Of a stretch of 36,406 nucleotides of DNA, positions 1 to 7,351 are shown in pieces. Location: positions 1-36,406 of the forward strand of contig JAAYQP010000080.1 of NCBI GenBank assembly GCA_012519195.1, given 5' to 3'. Under the pieces are notes generated by a model, which was given only the letters and a program-made list of their open reading frames with translations, was not told where the DNA came from and did not search any database. This DNA is from Clostridiales bacterium (lineage in GTDB: Bacteria > Bacillota > Clostridia > Lachnospirales > Lachnospiraceae). Position 1 is the stretch's first letter; each line of letters starts with the position of its first letter. The position numbers and the translations under genes are program-made.

Positions 1-10
1 TAGAAATTAT

Positions 11-38
11 TTGCTATTAATCGGTTTTATGTTATAAT
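11..38 (+). promoter_or_regulatory. Putative sigma-A promoter of galM
   Basis: A -35-like TTGCTA (11-16) is followed after 16 bases by a perfect -10 TATAAT (33-38). The galM start codon lies 46 bases downstream, behind the ribosome site AAGGAG at 69-74. Confidence 0.6.
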
Positions 39-84
39 TTACTAGACTGGACAATTTTTAGAAGAAATAAGGAGCATAAATAAT

Positions 85-1143
85 ATGAAGGTAAATCAAA
101 AATTATTTGGAAAAACGAAAAATGGGGAAGAAGCATATCTGTATACCATAACAAATGGAAATGGAATGGAGGTTACCTTTACAAATTATGGTGCCTGCAT
201 CGTTAGCATAATTGTTCCGGATGCGCAGGGAAATAAAGCAGATGTTGCATTAGGATTTGACAACCTAGAAGGTTATGAGAGTAATGTACCTGGATTTGGT
301 GCATTCATTGGAAGGTATGCAAACCGTATTAGCGGTGGTAAATTTGTATTAAACGACAAGGAATATGTATTAGAGAAGAATGATGGTAACAATACCTTGC
401 ATGGTGGACCAATCGGCTATAATAAATTCCTTTATGAAGTTGAAATTTTTGAAGATGAGGAAATGGTTAGCATTGAGTTTTCTAGACTTAGCCCTCATAT
501 GGAGCAAGGATTTCCTGGAAATTTAGACATCAGTGTTACCTATAGTTTGACAGAAAATAATGAGTTAATGATTGAATATCTTGTGGTTTCTGACCGAGAT
601 ACCATTATTAACCTAACAAACCATAGCTACTTTAATTTAGCCGGACATGATTCTGGTTCGATTCTGGATCATAAGCTAATGCTGAAAGCAAGTAAATTTA
701 CTCCAACCGATCATGAATTAATACCTACCGGTGAATTATGTGATGTAGCAGGGACACCGATGGATTTTAGAACTCTTAAGACGATTGGAAAGGATATTGA
801 TGCCGATTATGAACCACTAAAGATTGCAGGTGGCTATGATCATAACTATGCCCTTGACATTAGTGGAAGTGACGTGGAAAAAGTGGCAGAACTGATAGAT
901 GATAAGAGTGGTAGAGTAATGGAGGTATTTACTAATCTGACAGGTATTCAGATCTATACCAGTAATATGTTGACTCCTCAGGAGCATAGCAAGGAAGGGG
1001 CAAGCTATGGCAAGCATGCTGCGATCTGCTTTGAGACACAGTTTTTCCCTAACTCCTGTAACACACCATCCTTCCCTTCTTCCGTATTAAAGGCAGGACA
1101 GGAATTTGAAACTGTAACAATTTATAAATTCTCAACAAAATAA
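85..1143 (+). CDS. galM: Aldose 1-epimerase (mutarotase)
   Basis: Interconverts the alpha and beta anomers of aldoses such as galactose and glucose; cytoplasmic, feeding the Leloir pathway and general sugar use. The 352-residue length is normal for the family. Visible family motifs are GRYANRI near residue 77, LHGG with His106, TNHSYFNLAG with His180, and CFETQFFP with Glu317. By homology to E. coli GalM, the two histidines and the glutamate are the catalytic acid/base residues. The start is supported by AAGGAG ten bases upstream. It stands alone, with its own promoter and a hairpin terminator near 1290-1324; no other gal gene is adjacent. No signal peptide is seen. Confidence 0.95.
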   Translation: MKVNQKLFGKTKNGEEAYLYTITNGNGMEVTFTNYGACIVSIIVPDAQGNKADVALGFDNLEGYESNVPGFGAFIGRYANRISGGKFVLNDKEYVLEKNDGNNTLHGGPIGYNKFLYEVEIFEDEEMVSIEFSRLSPHMEQGFPGNLDISVTYSLTENNELMIEYLVVSDRDTIINLTNHSYFNLAGHDSGSILDHKLMLKASKFTPTDHELIPTGELCDVAGTPMDFRTLKTIGKDIDADYEPLKIAGGYDHNYALDISGSDVEKVAELIDDKSGRVMEVFTNLTGIQIYTSNMLTPQEHSKEGASYGKHAAICFETQFFPNSCNTPSFPSSVLKAGQEFETVTIYKFSTK

Positions 1144-1220
1144 GAAAGATATATAGCTCTTTATCATAGCAAAACTAAAAAATATCTTATAAGCAACAAA
1201 CGAGTAGAGCCTATCTACTT

Positions 1221-1235
1221 TGGATAAAAATCATA
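1221..1235 (+). repeat. 15-nt sequence shared with 10697-10711
   Basis: TGGATAAAAATCATA occurs here and identically at 10697-10711. Both copies are preceded by a short GAG...TCTAC hairpin-like stretch. The second copy is one arm of a terminator-like inverted repeat; this one has no visible partner arm. It may be a decayed copy of a small dispersed intergenic element. Confidence 0.4.
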
Positions 1236-1289
1236 TTAAAAGCTAAAATGTAAGATAATTGGTTAGATAATAGATGATCATGAAATGGG

Positions 1290-1325
1290 GGGGCTGCCGC
1301 AAAACGAATGCGACAGCCCCTTTTC
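1290..1325 (+). terminator. Rho-independent terminator between galM and upp
   Basis: An 11-bp GC-rich stem (1290-1300 with 1310-1320, one mismatch) and a 9-base loop are followed by TTTT on the plus strand, so it fits galM termination. The minus side has only a weak T tract, but the gene sits between convergent genes and may use the same hairpin for upp. Confidence 0.8.
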
Positions 1326-1334
1326 TAAGTTTTT

Positions 1335-1964
1335 TTATTTTGTTCCGTAAATTCTGTCTCCAGCATCGCCTAAACCTGGTAAGATGTATCCATTTTCATT
1401 CAATCTCTCGTCCATATTACCAATAAATATATCGACATCTGGGTGAGCATTTTTTAAGCGTTCTACACCCTCTGGAGCTGCAATTAGGCATAAGAAATGT
1501 ATCTTTTTGATACCTCTCTTCTTTAACATATTGATCGCTTCTACAGCAGATCCTCCGGTAGCGAGCATCGGGTCAACTACATATATCTCACGTTCTGAAG
1601 CATCAGATGGAAGCTTGCAGAAATATTCAACAGGCTCTAATGTCTCTTCATTTCTATATAGACCAACATGTCCCACTTTCGCATTAGGAATTAAGTTTAG
1701 CATACCATCAGCCATATGAAGTCCAGCTCTTAAAATAGGAACGATGCAAAGCTTTTTACCTTCAATTTCTTTTACTGTTGTGGTACACAAAGGAGTTTCA
1801 ATCTCGATATCGGTTAGGGGAAGCTGTCTGGTTGCTTCATAGCAAATCAGCATAGCAACTTCGGATACTAAATCACGAAATTCCTTTGTTGATGTTTCCT
1901 TACGTCTCATAATTCCTATCTTATGCTGAATTAAGGGATGGTCCATGATAGTTACATTAGCCAT
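1335..1964 (-). CDS. upp: Uracil phosphoribosyltransferase
   Basis: Salvage enzyme converting uracil and PRPP to UMP and pyrophosphate in the cytoplasm. The 209 residues match the usual length. The PRPP-binding loop appears as [11 protein letters not shown] around residues 130-140, and the C-terminus [13 protein letters not shown] is the uracil-binding region typical of the family. The start is supported by TAGGAGG on the minus strand (plus 1972-1978) close to the ATG. It is convergent with galM and has its own promoter. Nothing in the sequence suggests defect or transfer. Confidence 0.97.
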   Translation of the reverse strand: MANVTIMDHPLIQHKIGIMRRKETSTKEFRDLVSEVAMLICYEATRQLPLTDIEIETPLCTTTVKEIEGKKLCIVPILRAGLHMADGMLNLIPNAKVGHVGLYRNEETLEPVEYFCKLPSDASEREIYVVDPMLATGGSAVEAINMLKKRGIKKIHFLCLIAAPEGVERLKNAHPDVDIFIGNMDERLNENGYILPGLGDAGDRIYGTK

Positions 1965-2005
1965 TATTATACCTCCTAGATTTTATCTCAAATTTCCTAA
2001 ACTTC

Positions 2006-2034
2006 ATTATAGCAAATTATGATGTCATATTAAA
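2006..2034 (-). promoter_or_regulatory. Putative promoter of upp
   Basis: Minus-strand -10 TATAAT (2006-2011) with a 17-base spacer to a weak -35 TTTAAT (2029-2034). About 40 bases separate it from the upp start codon. Confidence 0.5.
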
Positions 2035-2221
2035 GGATAAATTTAATAATTTTTGCTGCAAATTTTAGGAAATGAAATCCAATAATTTCATGCAATAATG
2101 GAGGTTTTGTCATGAAAAGAAATAATGGAAGAAATCACATTATAAATCGTTGATTATTGTTGATTATTGGCGAATAATGTGTAAAAATGAATATAACATA
2201 TATAACATACAGGTGGAAAGA

Positions 2222-3322
2222 ATGGGTAAGTGGAAGGATTTAATATATAAAGTACTAATCATTGATTATAAGACACTAGATATTTTAGCAATCACCAATA
2301 TGCTAAAAGTATTCGACGTAATTATTGATAAAGCATATACAGGAAAACAGGCAATCAGAAAAGTAAGAAGTGAAGAATATGATCTTATCTTAGTAGAGCA
2401 TAGTCTACAGGATATGAATGGAGTACAGACAATCAAATTAATAAGAGAAAATTGTCATAGTAATAAGAAAAAAACGATTATTTATGCGATATCTGATGAG
2501 ATTACAGAGGAACTGAAAAGGAAGTATAAGGAGGTAGGTGCGGATGGTATCTTTGAAGCTCCTTTAGAGGCCAATAAGATTATAAAGATATTACAGAAGC
2601 ACTTTAAAAAACAGATCAGCGAAGCTATATTCAAGGAAATTTCCATGGCAGAAGTTGTTTCATCCGATACGAAGGATCTATTATTAACTGAAACAAAGGG
2701 AATTAACCATGAGTTAGGTTTAAAAATTACAGGAGGTGATAAAAACAAATACAGGGAGTACTTATTAGATGCAAATGATGCTTTAAATAACAGTATTATT
2801 TGGTTATTGAATGATCGTTTTGATATTGATCTAGAGCTTTTACAGCTTGAAATTAGTAATTTAAGAAAGCTATTCTTTAATATTGGTGAATTAGAGCTTA
2901 TGAGATCTTCTATCGTGCTAGAAAAACTTTTGAAGCATGGTGATGTTACTTTTTTTTATAATTACCTAATCGAATTTATAGATCAAATTAAAAAATTTAA
3001 AATGAATTTAGAATTAGAATTACTTAAATTTGAGATAGAAAAACCGGATATTGATAATTCCAAGAGTAGTAAATCCTATATCATGTCAGAAGAAGAATAT
3101 GAACTTTGCTTATTAAACACCATATATTATATTAAGATATCGGATTATGATTCTATTATCAATGAACTTATTAATTTAATTCACTTAGGGAAACCGGACT
3201 TTAAAGAGGAACTAAAAAAGGCTTTTGAAGATGTTCTGGAATTTGATTATAAAAAAGCGATGAAAAGGCTGGTTAATATAAATACGATTATTAATTTGAA
3301 CCATTCAGATAAGGATGAATAA
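2222..3322 (+). CDS. Degenerate receiver (CheY-like) plus degenerate Hpt protein
   Basis: A 366-residue orphan signalling protein. Residues about 9-130 follow a CheY-type receiver fold (VLIID at strand 1, YDLILVEH at strand 3, GADGIFEAP near the end). The phosphoacceptor aspartate position is Glu59 and the conserved lysine position is Ala113. Residues about 160-265 resemble an Hpt domain (GLKITGGDKNKYREYL, then FFNIGELEL...LEKLLKHGD), but the position of the phospho-histidine (usual AHxLKG) reads ISNLRK, so His is replaced, apparently by Ser212. The last 60 residues are acidic-helical, as in other clostridial response regulators. No kinase is adjacent. I chose ATG 2222 because AGGTGG lies 5 bases upstream; an in-frame start at 2150 has no ribosome site. 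Domain calls are by pattern; the function is unknown. Confidence 0.7.
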   Translation: MGKWKDLIYKVLIIDYKTLDILAITNMLKVFDVIIDKAYTGKQAIRKVRSEEYDLILVEHSLQDMNGVQTIKLIRENCHSNKKKTIIYAISDEITEELKRKYKEVGADGIFEAPLEANKIIKILQKHFKKQISEAIFKEISMAEVVSSDTKDLLLTETKGINHELGLKITGGDKNKYREYLLDANDALNNSIIWLLNDRFDIDLELLQLEISNLRKLFFNIGELELMRSSIVLEKLLKHGDVTFFYNYLIEFIDQIKKFKMNLELELLKFEIEKPDIDNSKSSKSYIMSEEEYELCLLNTIYYIKISDYDSIINELINLIHLGKPDFKEELKKAFEDVLEFDYKKAMKRLVNINTIINLNHSDKDE

Positions 3323-3383
3323 TTATAAAAGAAAAAGGAATGGATGAAATTAAAGATATATAAAAGATGTATAAAAAGAGGAG

Positions 3384-3427
3384 AAGCCCGGTAGAGGGGG
3401 GAGGGTAGCTGCCGGGCTTATTTTATG
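3384..3427 (+). terminator. Terminator after the receiver-Hpt gene
   Basis: An 11-bp stem (3384-3394 with 3409-3419, one G-T pair) carries a purine-rich loop and is followed by ATTTTATG. It lies about 60 bases after the stop codon. Confidence 0.75.
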
Positions 3428-3740
3428 AAAAAAATTATCTTGTAAGCATTATTGGTTTGATTAATTCCTTAATCTGATACTAATTATAAAAGACATTTAT
3501 GAGGATTGTATGGATATATTATGAACATTTTGTTAATAAATTTGCATAAAAAGCAAAATTAATTTGCTAAGTTCATCCTTTTTAAAAAGAAAAAATTGAT
3601 AAAGGAAATAATGCAACTTAATGTAGATAGGCATATCGATATCTATAGTTTTAAAAGGCAAGTCTTACAAGATTTGCAGAGTGTTATTTTCTGTCCTCAG
3701 AGAATAATAGTATTATAAATAAATAGATCAAAAGTGAAAC
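3428..3740. other. AT-rich intergenic stretch, no gene seen
   Basis: About 310 bases of very AT-rich DNA without a credible ORF on either strand. Only short local inverted repeats are visible. It separates the terminator of the receiver-Hpt gene from the promoter of the small membrane-protein gene. Confidence 0.6.
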
Positions 3741-3769
3741 TGGACATTTCCTAGGTAATATGTTATAAA
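3741..3769 (+). promoter_or_regulatory. Putative promoter of the small membrane-protein gene
   Basis: TGGACA (3741-3746), a 17-base spacer and TATAAA (3764-3769), located 50 bases before the ATG at 3820. Confidence 0.6.
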
Positions 3770-3819
3770 ATTCAAATGGAGAGGAAACCAATTGATTATG
3801 TTTGAGGAGTGGTGGACTT

Positions 3820-4284
3820 ATGGCAAATGTATTTCGTAAATTAATTAGCAAAGAATTAGGTGAGGTAAACTATCACCGCTATTCGTCTTATATAAAGAAA
3901 AACTTAGAAAGCAGAAAAAATGATAGTCAATTAATCTTTAATGATATGTATGAAAAATTAATTGTGCGTGATATAAAATCCTTAACTAAAATGCATGAAA
4001 GATTAAATGACACCATGCTATTGGCCTTTCGGATCAGTAGGAATTATTTCTTCGCTTTTCTTTTCTACTTGGGCTCATCCATATTTCTAATTGCAAAATC
4101 ACTTCAGCCTGAGCTGACTATTATTGCATTAGCGCTAATGTCTCTTTGTTTTGTCTATAAGACCTATGAATTTATAGCAAATAAGTTTTGCTATATCGAT
4201 GCACAGATTATTTTAGTTTATAAAACAGTCTTGGATCGAATCCTATTAAACGAACACCGACGTTCCCAAGGAAAATTTAAATAA
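3820..4284 (+). CDS. Small membrane protein of unknown function
   Basis: I do not recognise this 154-residue protein. The first 70 residues are charged and probably helical and cytoplasmic. Two hydrophobic segments follow at about 76-93 and 99-118, then a short basic tail (RRSQGKFK). The topology suggests both ends face the cytoplasm. The ATG at 3820 is preferred: GAGGAG and GGTGG lie within 5-16 bases upstream. A TTG start six codons earlier would overlap that ribosome site. It is monocistronic, with its own promoter and a terminator at 4300-4344, and shares no obvious link with its neighbours. Confidence 0.65.
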   Translation: MANVFRKLISKELGEVNYHRYSSYIKKNLESRKNDSQLIFNDMYEKLIVRDIKSLTKMHERLNDTMLLAFRISRNYFFAFLFYLGSSIFLIAKSLQPELTIIALALMSLCFVYKTYEFIANKFCYIDAQIILVYKTVLDRILLNEHRRSQGKFK

Positions 4285-4299
4285 ATGACTATGAATATA

Positions 4300-4344
4300 A
4301 GTGACATCTATATTTTTTGTAGAGAGTCACTTTTTATTCTTTTA
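4300..4344 (+). terminator. Terminator after the small membrane-protein gene
   Basis: Stem AGTGACATCTA (4300-4310) pairs with 4320-4331 with one bulged base, followed by TTTTTATTCTTTT. Confidence 0.75.
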
Positions 4345-4423
4345 AAATGAGCTTTTGGGCAATGGTAATCCAAGGAACTATAAATGGCAAAAATGCTTAT
4401 CTATTCATGAGTTATAAATAAGG

Positions 4424-4440
4424 TATAATAATGTTATAAT
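4424..4440 (+). promoter_or_regulatory. Tandem -10 boxes upstream of sdaAB
   Basis: Two perfect TATAAT hexamers (4424-4429 and 4435-4440) sit just before the folded leader. No convincing -35 is visible for either, which leaves room for an activator or an extended -10. Transcription starting after the second box would begin about 10 bases before the 13-bp stem. Confidence 0.45.
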
Positions 4441-4453
4441 ACAGTTGAAAGAA

Positions 4454-4527
4454 ATACAACATATACACAGACTCGTTTCGTGGCGTGTTCACGCGTAAAC
4501 TTGGCTCAGAAACCGTATATGTTGTAT
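4454..4527 (+). ncRNA. Structured 5' leader of the sdaAB-sdaAA operon
   Basis: A perfect 13-bp stem (4454-4466 with 4515-4527) encloses 48 bases that can fold further, for example GGCGT (4482-4486) or GCGT with ACGC around a GTTC loop, and GTTT/AAAC flanking that hairpin. The enclosed bases are more GC-rich than the flanks. The element ends about 45 bases before the sdaAB start and has no U tract after it, so it is not a simple terminator. It matches none of the consensus motifs I could recall (glycine, c-di-GMP, THF, T-box, purine). A cis-regulatory RNA is inferred, not shown. Confidence 0.45.
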
Positions 4528-4571
4528 ATAAATTTGCACGAAAAGAACATATGCTGAAAGGAATTTATTCG

Positions 4572-5276
4572 ATGAATGTTTTTGATGTTATGGGTCCGGT
4601 TATGGTCGGGCCCTCAAGCTCTCATACAGCAGGTGCTGTTAAAATTGGATTAACTGCCAGAAAACTACTTCAGGAGGAAGTTCTATCAGCAGACATATTG
4701 CTTCATGGTTCCTTTCTGGCAACAGGAAGAGGACATGGAACCGACAAAGCTTTGATTGCTGGACTTCTTGGAATGAAGCCAGATGATGAAAGGATTCCCA
4801 ATAGTTTTCAGATCGCCGATGAGCTAGGAATGAAGTACACATTTTCTGGTACGGAGCTTCGCCATGCACATCCGAATTCAGTACTTCTTAAACTGAAAGG
4901 GCGAGCTGGCAGGGAACTGGAAGTCATAGGATCCTCTCAGGGAGGTGGAGCAATTAAAATTAATAAAATAGATGGACTTGATGCTAACTTCTGTGCCTGC
5001 TATCCAACCCTAATTGTTCATAATGCGGATCAGCCGGGACACATATCGGAGGTTACTACTTTGCTAGCCAAGCATGGGATTAATATTGCGACTATGCAAC
5101 TCTACCGTGACAAACGGGGAGGTAGAGCCGTTATGGTACTAGAATGCGACCAGGAAATAGCATCGCAAGTAATACACACTCTTGAAAAAATGGAAGGGAT
5201 ACTGAAAGTAACATATCTAAGTTTGGAGGAGAAGGATGAGTTTTCGATCATTGGAAGAGATCATAAGAAAAAGTAA
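4572..5276 (+). CDS. sdaAB: L-serine dehydratase, beta subunit
   Basis: Small subunit of the iron-sulphur L-serine dehydratase, which deaminates serine to pyruvate and ammonia. The 234-residue form starts MNVFDVMGPVMVGPSSSHTAG, the classic N-terminus with the SSSHTAG motif. Residues about 148-220 form an ACT domain (HNADQPGHISEV...HGINIATMQLYR), the presumed serine or effector-sensing part. I start at ATG 4572 because AAAGGAA lies 8 bases upstream and the family begins here. In-frame starts at GTG 4485 or ATG 4551 would add residues foreign to the family and run into the leader stem. It overlaps sdaAA by 41 bases, implying translational coupling. Confidence 0.93.
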   Translation: MNVFDVMGPVMVGPSSSHTAGAVKIGLTARKLLQEEVLSADILLHGSFLATGRGHGTDKALIAGLLGMKPDDERIPNSFQIADELGMKYTFSGTELRHAHPNSVLLKLKGRAGRELEVIGSSQGGGAIKINKIDGLDANFCACYPTLIVHNADQPGHISEVTTLLAKHGINIATMQLYRDKRGGRAVMVLECDQEIASQVIHTLEKMEGILKVTYLSLEEKDEFSIIGRDHKKK

Positions 5277-6108
5277 GGAGACAGGCAAAGCTTTCTGGGA
5301 AATAGTTATGGAAGATGACATGAATGAAAGGGCTGCTAGCAGTCAGGATTCCTTCCATAAGATGAAACTACTATATCTTAGTATGCGGGATGCAAACGCA
5401 GCCTATGATAAGAATTTAAAATCAGCCAGTGAACTGGTTGGAGGTGATGGAGAGAAGGTTCACCAAGCCCTAAAAGCCGGAAAACTTCTGAGTGGTACCT
5501 TTGGTGGTGAGGTAATTGCCAAGGCATTAAAAATGGGAGAAAATAATGCTTGTATGAAAAGGATTGTAGCCGCACCAACGGCTGGTTCCTGTGGTGTTCT
5601 TCCAGCGGTACTCTTAACCTATGAGGAGCAGATGGGAGAAGAGATCGACCGTATGGTAGAGGCAATGTTTGTTGCATCCGGGATTGGTGTGGTCATCTCT
5701 GTTCGGGCATTCCTCGCTGGTGCAGCTGGTGGATGTCAGGCGGAAATTGGATCCGCCAGTGCTATGGCAGCAGGAGCCTTAGCCTACTTGCAAGGGGGTG
5801 ACGGGGAATGCATTGCCCATGCATCTGCCCTTACTCTTAAGAATCTCCTTGGCTTAGTTTGTGATCCAGTCGCAGGATTAGTTGAAGTGCCCTGCGTCAA
5901 GAGAAATGTTGTTGGGGCAATCAATGCAATTGCCAGTGCCGATATGGCGATTGCCGGAGTTCGCAGCCAAATTCCGCCGGATGAAGTCATAGATGCTATG
6001 CGGGAAGTGGGAGAAGCTATGCCCAGTGCGCTTCGGGAAACCGGTGAAGGTGGTTTAGCTGGTACACCGACAGGAATTAAGATACGGGATCGGGTTTTAA
6101 TGCAATAG
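5236..6108 (+). CDS. sdaAA: L-serine dehydratase, alpha subunit (iron-sulphur)
   Basis: Catalytic subunit that binds a [4Fe-4S] cluster and, with the beta subunit, converts L-serine to pyruvate. The 290 residues fit the family. GSCGVLPAVLL holds Cys119. Cys167 (AGGCQAEIG), Cys209 and Cys220 (a C-x10-C in VCDPVAGLVEVPC) have the 42/11 spacing known for the cluster ligands of characterised serine dehydratases. The start lies inside sdaAB, behind GGAGGAGAAGG. Both subunits are intact. The operon probably ends before the hairpin at 6138-6162. Confidence 0.95.
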   Translation: MSFRSLEEIIRKSKETGKAFWEIVMEDDMNERAASSQDSFHKMKLLYLSMRDANAAYDKNLKSASELVGGDGEKVHQALKAGKLLSGTFGGEVIAKALKMGENNACMKRIVAAPTAGSCGVLPAVLLTYEEQMGEEIDRMVEAMFVASGIGVVISVRAFLAGAAGGCQAEIGSASAMAAGALAYLQGGDGECIAHASALTLKNLLGLVCDPVAGLVEVPCVKRNVVGAINAIASADMAIAGVRSQIPPDEVIDAMREVGEAMPSALRETGEGGLAGTPTGIKIRDRVLMQ

Positions 6109-6137
6109 AGAATGGAGTATAATAGAAGAAATAGATT

Positions 6138-6162
6138 AGGTCAAGGCGATTTACCTTGACCT
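6138..6162 (+). terminator. Stem-loop between sdaAA and sbcD
   Basis: A perfect 9-bp stem (6138-6146 with 6154-6162) with a 7-base loop. The following sequence TAGTAATAAATTTTT has only a late T run, so termination may be partial. A possible -10 TATAAT at 6118-6123 could start sbcD transcription upstream of it. Confidence 0.45.
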
Positions 6163-6199
6163 TAGTAATAAATTTTTATTACATAGAAGGAGTAAGTCA

Positions 6200-7351
6200 A
6201 TGAAGCTACTGCATACCTCAGATCTACATATTGGAAAAAGAGTAAATGAGTTTTCCATGATTGAGGATCAAGAGTACATATTAAAAGAAATATTAAAGAT
6301 TGTGGATGAACACCAGCCACAGGGAATCCTGATCGCCGGGGATATCTATGATAAAGGAGTTCCTTGCGTGGAGGGAGTAATTCTTTTTGATTGGTTTTTG
6401 ACCGAATTACATAAAAGAGAGCTTGCAATCTTTATGGTTAGTGGCAATCATGATTCCTCGGAACGAATTAATTTTGGCGGGAAGATTATGGAGGAAAATC
6501 AGATCTATATTGCTGGAGCATTTGAAGGAAAGCTGGAGAAGGTAACCTTGACTGATGAGCACGGTCTAGTAAACATCTATCTGATGCCTTTTGTCAAACC
6601 TGCTATGGTAAGACGCTACTTTCCGGACAGGGAGATTACATCCTATCAGGAAGCAGTAGAAGCTGTACTGGATTCTGTAATAATAGATCGATCGGAACGC
6701 AATCTTTTGGTAGCCCATCAATTTATCACCTACCAAGAGATGGAACCGGAGCGAAGTGATTCGGAAACCATCTCCCTTGGTGGATTGGATAATATCGATG
6801 CTTCTGTATTCGATGCATTTGATTATGTAGCCCTAGGACATATCCATGGCCCTCAAAAGATAGGGAGAGATACGATTCGCTATGCTGGGTCCCCTTTAAA
6901 ATACTCTTTCTCTGAGGTTAGGCAGAAGAAATCAGTAACCATGATAGAAATGGGGACAAAAGGCCAGGTAAGCTATGAATTAATTCCTTTGATTCCAATG
7001 CGAGATATGAGAGAAATTAAAGGCCCAATTGCAGCTTTGACGGATCCTTCCGTATATTGTAAGGGGAATACTTTGGATTATATCCACGCGACCCTAACCG
7101 ATGAGGATGAAATCTACGATGCCATCGGTAAATTGCGCAGTATCTATCCCAATATTATGAGGCTTGATTTTGATAATAGCCGCTCTGCTTGGAATGGGGA
7201 TGCTAAGTTAGCAGCTATGGATGTGGAGAAGAAGAGTTCGATGGAACTATTCGAGGAATTCTTTGCAAATCAGAATAATATTACAATGACGGACAAGCAG
7301 AGATCAATTATGCTGAATTTGTTTGAAGAAATGGTAGGTGAGCTATCATGA
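6200..7351 (+). CDS. sbcD: Exonuclease subunit SbcD (Mre11-type nuclease)
   Basis: Metal-dependent nuclease subunit of the SbcCD complex, which processes DNA hairpins, palindromes and blocked ends. The 383 residues carry the calcineurin-like phosphoesterase motifs in order: DLHIG (Asp8, His10), GDIYDKG (Asp48), GNHDS (Asn83, His84), AHQF in mid-protein and GHIHGPQ near residue 213. The capping region follows at the C-terminus. The start is supported by GAAGGAG. The stop overlaps the sbcC start in an ATGA, a standard coupled arrangement. The window also contains long palindromes, the known substrate class of this complex. Confidence 0.96.
   Translation: MKLLHTSDLHIGKRVNEFSMIEDQEYILKEILKIVDEHQPQGILIAGDIYDKGVPCVEGVILFDWFLTELHKRELAIFMVSGNHDSSERINFGGKIMEENQIYIAGAFEGKLEKVTLTDEHGLVNIYLMPFVKPAMVRRYFPDREITSYQEAVEAVLDSVIIDRSERNLLVAHQFITYQEMEPERSDSETISLGGLDNIDASVFDAFDYVALGHIHGPQKIGRDTIRYAGSPLKYSFSEVRQKKSVTMIEMGTKGQVSYELIPLIPMRDMREIKGPIAALTDPSVYCKGNTLDYIHATLTDEDEIYDAIGKLRSIYPNIMRLDFDNSRSAWNGDAKLAAMDVEKKSSMELFEEFFANQNNITMTDKQRSIMLNLFEEMVGELS

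Noticed and set aside
817-1017. Minus-strand ORFs inside galM, sbcC, GH38 and other genes
   Set aside because: They lie antisense to well-recognised genes, lack ribosome sites and show no family motifs.
4454-4527. Assignment of the sdaAB leader to a known riboswitch or T-box
   Set aside because: No GGGTGG T-box, no glycine, THF, purine or c-di-GMP core motif could be aligned; left as unknown.
4485-4571. N-terminal extension of SdaAB starting at GTG 4485
   Set aside because: The extra 29 residues match nothing in the family, have no ribosome site, and overlap the leader stem; ATG 4572 begins at the conserved N-terminus.
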